A stretch of 6,731 bases of DNA, from NCBI GenBank assembly GCA_022563625.1, contig JADFNA010000092.1:1-6731 (forward strand), in the 5' to 3' direction. This stretch comes from Candidatus Zixiibacteriota bacterium (GTDB taxonomy: Bacteria; Zixibacteria; MSB-5A5; GN15; JACZUZ01). Position numbers and translations under genes: made by a program. This document shows, piece after piece, positions 5,524-6,731 of this stretch. The notes below the pieces were generated by a model. The model was not told the DNA's origin. It made no database searches and saw only the letters and a program-made list of their open reading frames with translations. Each line of letters begins with the position of its first letter. The first letter of the stretch is position 1.

Positions 5524-5895
5524 ATGATACAGAGCGTAGGACTGGATATCATTGAACTGGAGCGGATTGAGCGCGCACACGGACGCTATGGGGAAAAGTT
5601 TGCCGCCCGCTACCTGACTGAAACTGAGAGAAAAACTCTGGCGCAGCGGGCAGATAAGCCGGCATTTTTGTCCGGACGCTTCGCCGCCAAAGAAGCGGCG
5701 CTCAAAGCCCTCGGGGCGATTTTCGACAGTGGTGTATATTTGCGTGATCTGGAAATTGTCAATGATACACACGGCAAACCGTCCGTGCGTTTTGCCAGGC
5801 GGCTTGAAGACAAGCTTGCGGGTTATCGGCTGCATCTTTCAATCAGCCATTCACACAAAACAGCGGCGGCCGTAGCTGTTCTAGAAAAGCGCTGA
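5524..5895 (+). CDS. acpS: Holo-[acyl-carrier-protein] synthase
   Basis: 123 residues, the normal length for AcpS. The enzyme moves the 4'-phosphopantetheine group from coenzyme A to a serine of apo-acyl carrier protein, activating it for fatty-acid synthesis in the cytoplasm. The N-terminal motif VGLDIIELERI contains Asp8, and RFAAKEAALKALG contains Glu57, the two conserved acidic metal ligands. SISHSHKTAAAVAVLE closes the fold as in the family. The frame is closed upstream by TGA (5506-5508), so ATG 5524 is the only reasonable start. It lacks a clear Shine-Dalgarno: TATTTTCCAGCCT precedes it. It appears to be a single-gene unit, with long non-coding DNA before it and a convergent terminator 32 nt after its stop. 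Confidence 0.95.
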   Translation: MIQSVGLDIIELERIERAHGRYGEKFAARYLTETERKTLAQRADKPAFLSGRFAAKEAALKALGAIFDSGVYLRDLEIVNDTHGKPSVRFARRLEDKLAGYRLHLSISHSHKTAAAVAVLEKR

Positions 5896-5926
5896 GTGTA
5901 ATCGCTCTTATCTAAGACTATACTAT

Positions 5927-5966
5927 AAACGAAAACGGCTGACGCTCCCGCCAGCCGCATTCGTTT
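5927..5966. terminator. Convergent hairpin terminator between acpS and minus gene
   Basis: AAACGAA (5927-5933) pairs with TTCGTTT (5960-5966), and after a 2x2 internal loop CGGCTG (5936-5941) pairs with CAGCCG (5952-5957). On the minus strand the inner stem is followed by TTTTCGTTT, a reasonable U-tract. On the plus strand CATTCGTTTC follows, which is weaker. It lies 32 nt after the acpS stop and 119 nt after the minus gene's stop, so it probably serves both converging transcripts, the minus one best. Confidence 0.65.
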
Positions 5967-6043
5967 CGCATTCCTCGATCATCCAGCCACGAATAATCGA
6001 GAAACCCGTCGTCAGCATACCTTACAATTCTTTGCCGTCAGTT

Positions 6044-6060
6044 AACCGCATAACGCGGTT
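6044..6060. promoter_or_regulatory. Hairpin AACCGC-ATAAC-GCGGTT next to a start codon
   Basis: Perfect 6-bp arms with a 5-nt loop begin one base after the micro-ORF ATG on the minus strand. With CTCGAT/ATCGAG (5974-5979/5996-6001) and the terminator, it makes three hairpins in a row in the RNA that follows the minus gene. This could be a structured 3' region or small RNA. Confidence 0.4.
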
Positions 6061-6070
6061 CCATCCACCT

Positions 6071-6079
6071 ACCTCCTTT
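6071..6079 (-). promoter_or_regulatory. Perfect Shine-Dalgarno AAAGGAGGT
   Basis: This is the strongest ribosome binding site in the window. It lies 5 nt after the stop of the minus gene and 6 nt before ATG 6064, the layout of a tightly packed operon gene. Yet the ORF it serves has only eight codons before TGA. Confidence 0.6.
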
Positions 6080-6084
6080 AAGAA

Positions 6085-6731
6085 TTAGGGTCTTCCGCCT
6101 GCAACCGCCAGGCGGCTTTCTTGGTGATTCTCTTGGACAGCCTTTATTGCGTCCGTTACCTTCAGCAAATTCGGCCACACAAAAATTTTCCGGACAATCT
6201 TTTCCCGAACAATTGTCGTTTTCGATTTCTGTTCAGACAGTTTTGCGGGTCCCTCAAGAAAACGTCTGATGCGAAGCTTTATATGTTTCATCCACAACGG
6301 AAATCTGACTGTCAGTCTCACTCCGGAGAACTCTATCTCCTCACCCCTCTGCGCAGAGGTGAGGAGATACTCCATGAGTGTGCTGAAAGACGCATACCCG
6401 CGTCCAAGGGTCCGTTGATAGATGTCAATGGCATATTCATCCTGCAAATTGTCAGAAATAAAAGAATCTTTTAAAAAGCTATCAATAAAGTTATCACTGA
6501 TAAAGCGCCTGACATGCGCAGCGGCAGCCTTAGCGCCTCGCGCAAAAAGACCGAGAGGGGTCGGCGACGCGACCATCTGTGGATGGATTCCGTTCCGCAA
6601 AAACGACGTGAGCGAAATGGCCGACACCCCTCCCGGCGACACGCGCAAAAAGAGTGGCTCTCTTTGACTGGCGTCACAGCTGTCGTGAACTTTGTTGATC
6701 TTTCTGAGCATGTCCTTAGCATTCTCACGCC
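6085..6731 (-). CDS. C-terminal part of an unidentified protein, cut by window edge
   Basis: The minus-strand frame is open from the right edge to TAA at 6087-6085, giving about 214 residues. An ATG exists at 6711, but its only AAGG lies two bases away, so the real start is probably outside the window. Visible stretches include FLRVSPGGVSAISLTSFLRN, then GIHPQMVASPTPLGLFARGA, a helical acidic middle (SDNFIDSFLKDSFISDNLQD), EEIEFSGVRLTVRFPLWMKH, and a basic C-terminal tail (KLRIRRF, REKIVRKIF). There is no signal peptide or membrane span in the visible part. I cannot name the family; it could be an enzyme or a regulatory protein. Coding is supported by length, composition, and the terminator downstream in the right orientation. 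Confidence 0.6.
   Translation of the reverse strand, partial: RENAKDMLRKINKVHDSCDASQREPLFLRVSPGGVSAISLTSFLRNGIHPQMVASPTPLGLFARGAKAAAAHVRRFISDNFIDSFLKDSFISDNLQDEYAIDIYQRTLGRGYASFSTLMEYLLTSAQRGEEIEFSGVRLTVRFPLWMKHIKLRIRRFLEGPAKLSEQKSKTTIVREKIVRKIFVWPNLLKVTDAIKAVQENHQESRLAVAGGRP

Larger units (their letters stand above)
5918..6064 (-). pseudogene. TGA-interrupted micro-ORF behind a perfect ribosome site
   Basis: ATG 6064 follows AAAGGAGGT by 6 nt, but the frame stops after eight codons (MEPRYAVN) at TGA (6040-6038). The same frame then stays open for 39 more codons to TAG (5920-5918) and reads protein-like: VRYADDGFLDYSWLDD, then RGMRNECGWRERQP. A second frame across the first part gives NRVMRLTDGKEL, which would join smoothly to VRYADDG if two compensating single-base shifts existed (near 6061 and 6030). 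I therefore suspect a small gene of roughly 48 residues broken by indels. Alternatives are a real 8-residue peptide, a recoded UGA, or a structured RNA with chance ORFs. The end overlaps the terminator hairpin, which argues against a healthy gene. No selenocysteine insertion hairpin is evident after the TGA. Confidence 0.35.

Noticed and set aside
6038..6040. In-frame TGA as a selenocysteine codon
   Set aside because: No hairpin of the bacterial SECIS type is visible just downstream, the surrounding peptide has no redox motif, and a second frame better explains the break as an indel.
1..6731. CRISPR arrays, tRNA or rRNA genes, integrase or attachment sites
   Set aside because: No regularly spaced repeats, cloverleaf-forming segments, rRNA-like conserved stretches or recombinase motifs were seen on either strand.

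Overview
The window is a bacterial chromosomal segment with canonical Shine-Dalgarno sites (including a perfect AAAGGAGGT), TGA, TAG and TAA all used as stops, and intrinsic terminators. Base composition looks roughly balanced. The gene content (membrane-bound PP2C partner-switching module, AcpS, several unrecognised proteins) and the GC-rich dispersed-looking palindrome suggest an uncultured, environmental Gram-negative-type lineage. I would guess the FCB/candidate-phylum range, but nothing here fixes the phylum.

Left half (1-3432, all minus strand). Reading in the direction of transcription: a single-domain STAS anti-anti-sigma factor (3432-3094), a strong intrinsic terminator inside a palindromic repeat (about 2914-3032), an RsbW/SpoIIAB-type GHKL anti-sigma factor/serine kinase (2839-2420), a 750-residue membrane protein with about nine helices, a GAF-like domain and a C-terminal SpoIIE/PP2C phosphatase domain (2367-115), and the first 26 codons of another gene running off the left edge (78-1). 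This is a complete RsbV-RsbW-RsbU-like partner switch: the kinase phosphorylates the STAS protein on Ser56, the membrane phosphatase removes the phosphate in response to a signal, and the dephosphorylated STAS protein captures the kinase and frees its client. No sigma factor or other client is encoded in the window, so the output is unknown.

Middle (3433-5523). A 526-base divergent intergenic region carries a 17-bp palindrome and possible promoter elements. It leads into a plus-strand gene for an unrecognised 323-residue protein (3959-4930) with two folded-looking ends joined by a Ser/Asn/Glu-rich linker, preceded by a short coupled upstream ORF. Next comes about 590 bases without a confident gene. 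That stretch holds a minus-oriented terminator with no obvious gene to serve, a 192-bp segment bounded by imperfect inverted repeats, pyrimidine-rich imperfect repeats, and four tandem 9-mers.

Right part (5524-6731). acpS (holo-ACP synthase, plus strand) converges on a minus-strand gene of unknown function that enters from the right edge (6731-6085). Between them lies a hairpin terminator and, directly behind the minus gene, a perfect ribosome binding site followed by a tiny or broken ORF interrupted by TGA.

The best-supported system is the partner switch. The most curious items are the broken micro-gene at 5918-6064, the inverted-repeat element at 5077-5268, the orphan terminator at 4991-5020, and the unknown bipartite 323-residue protein.
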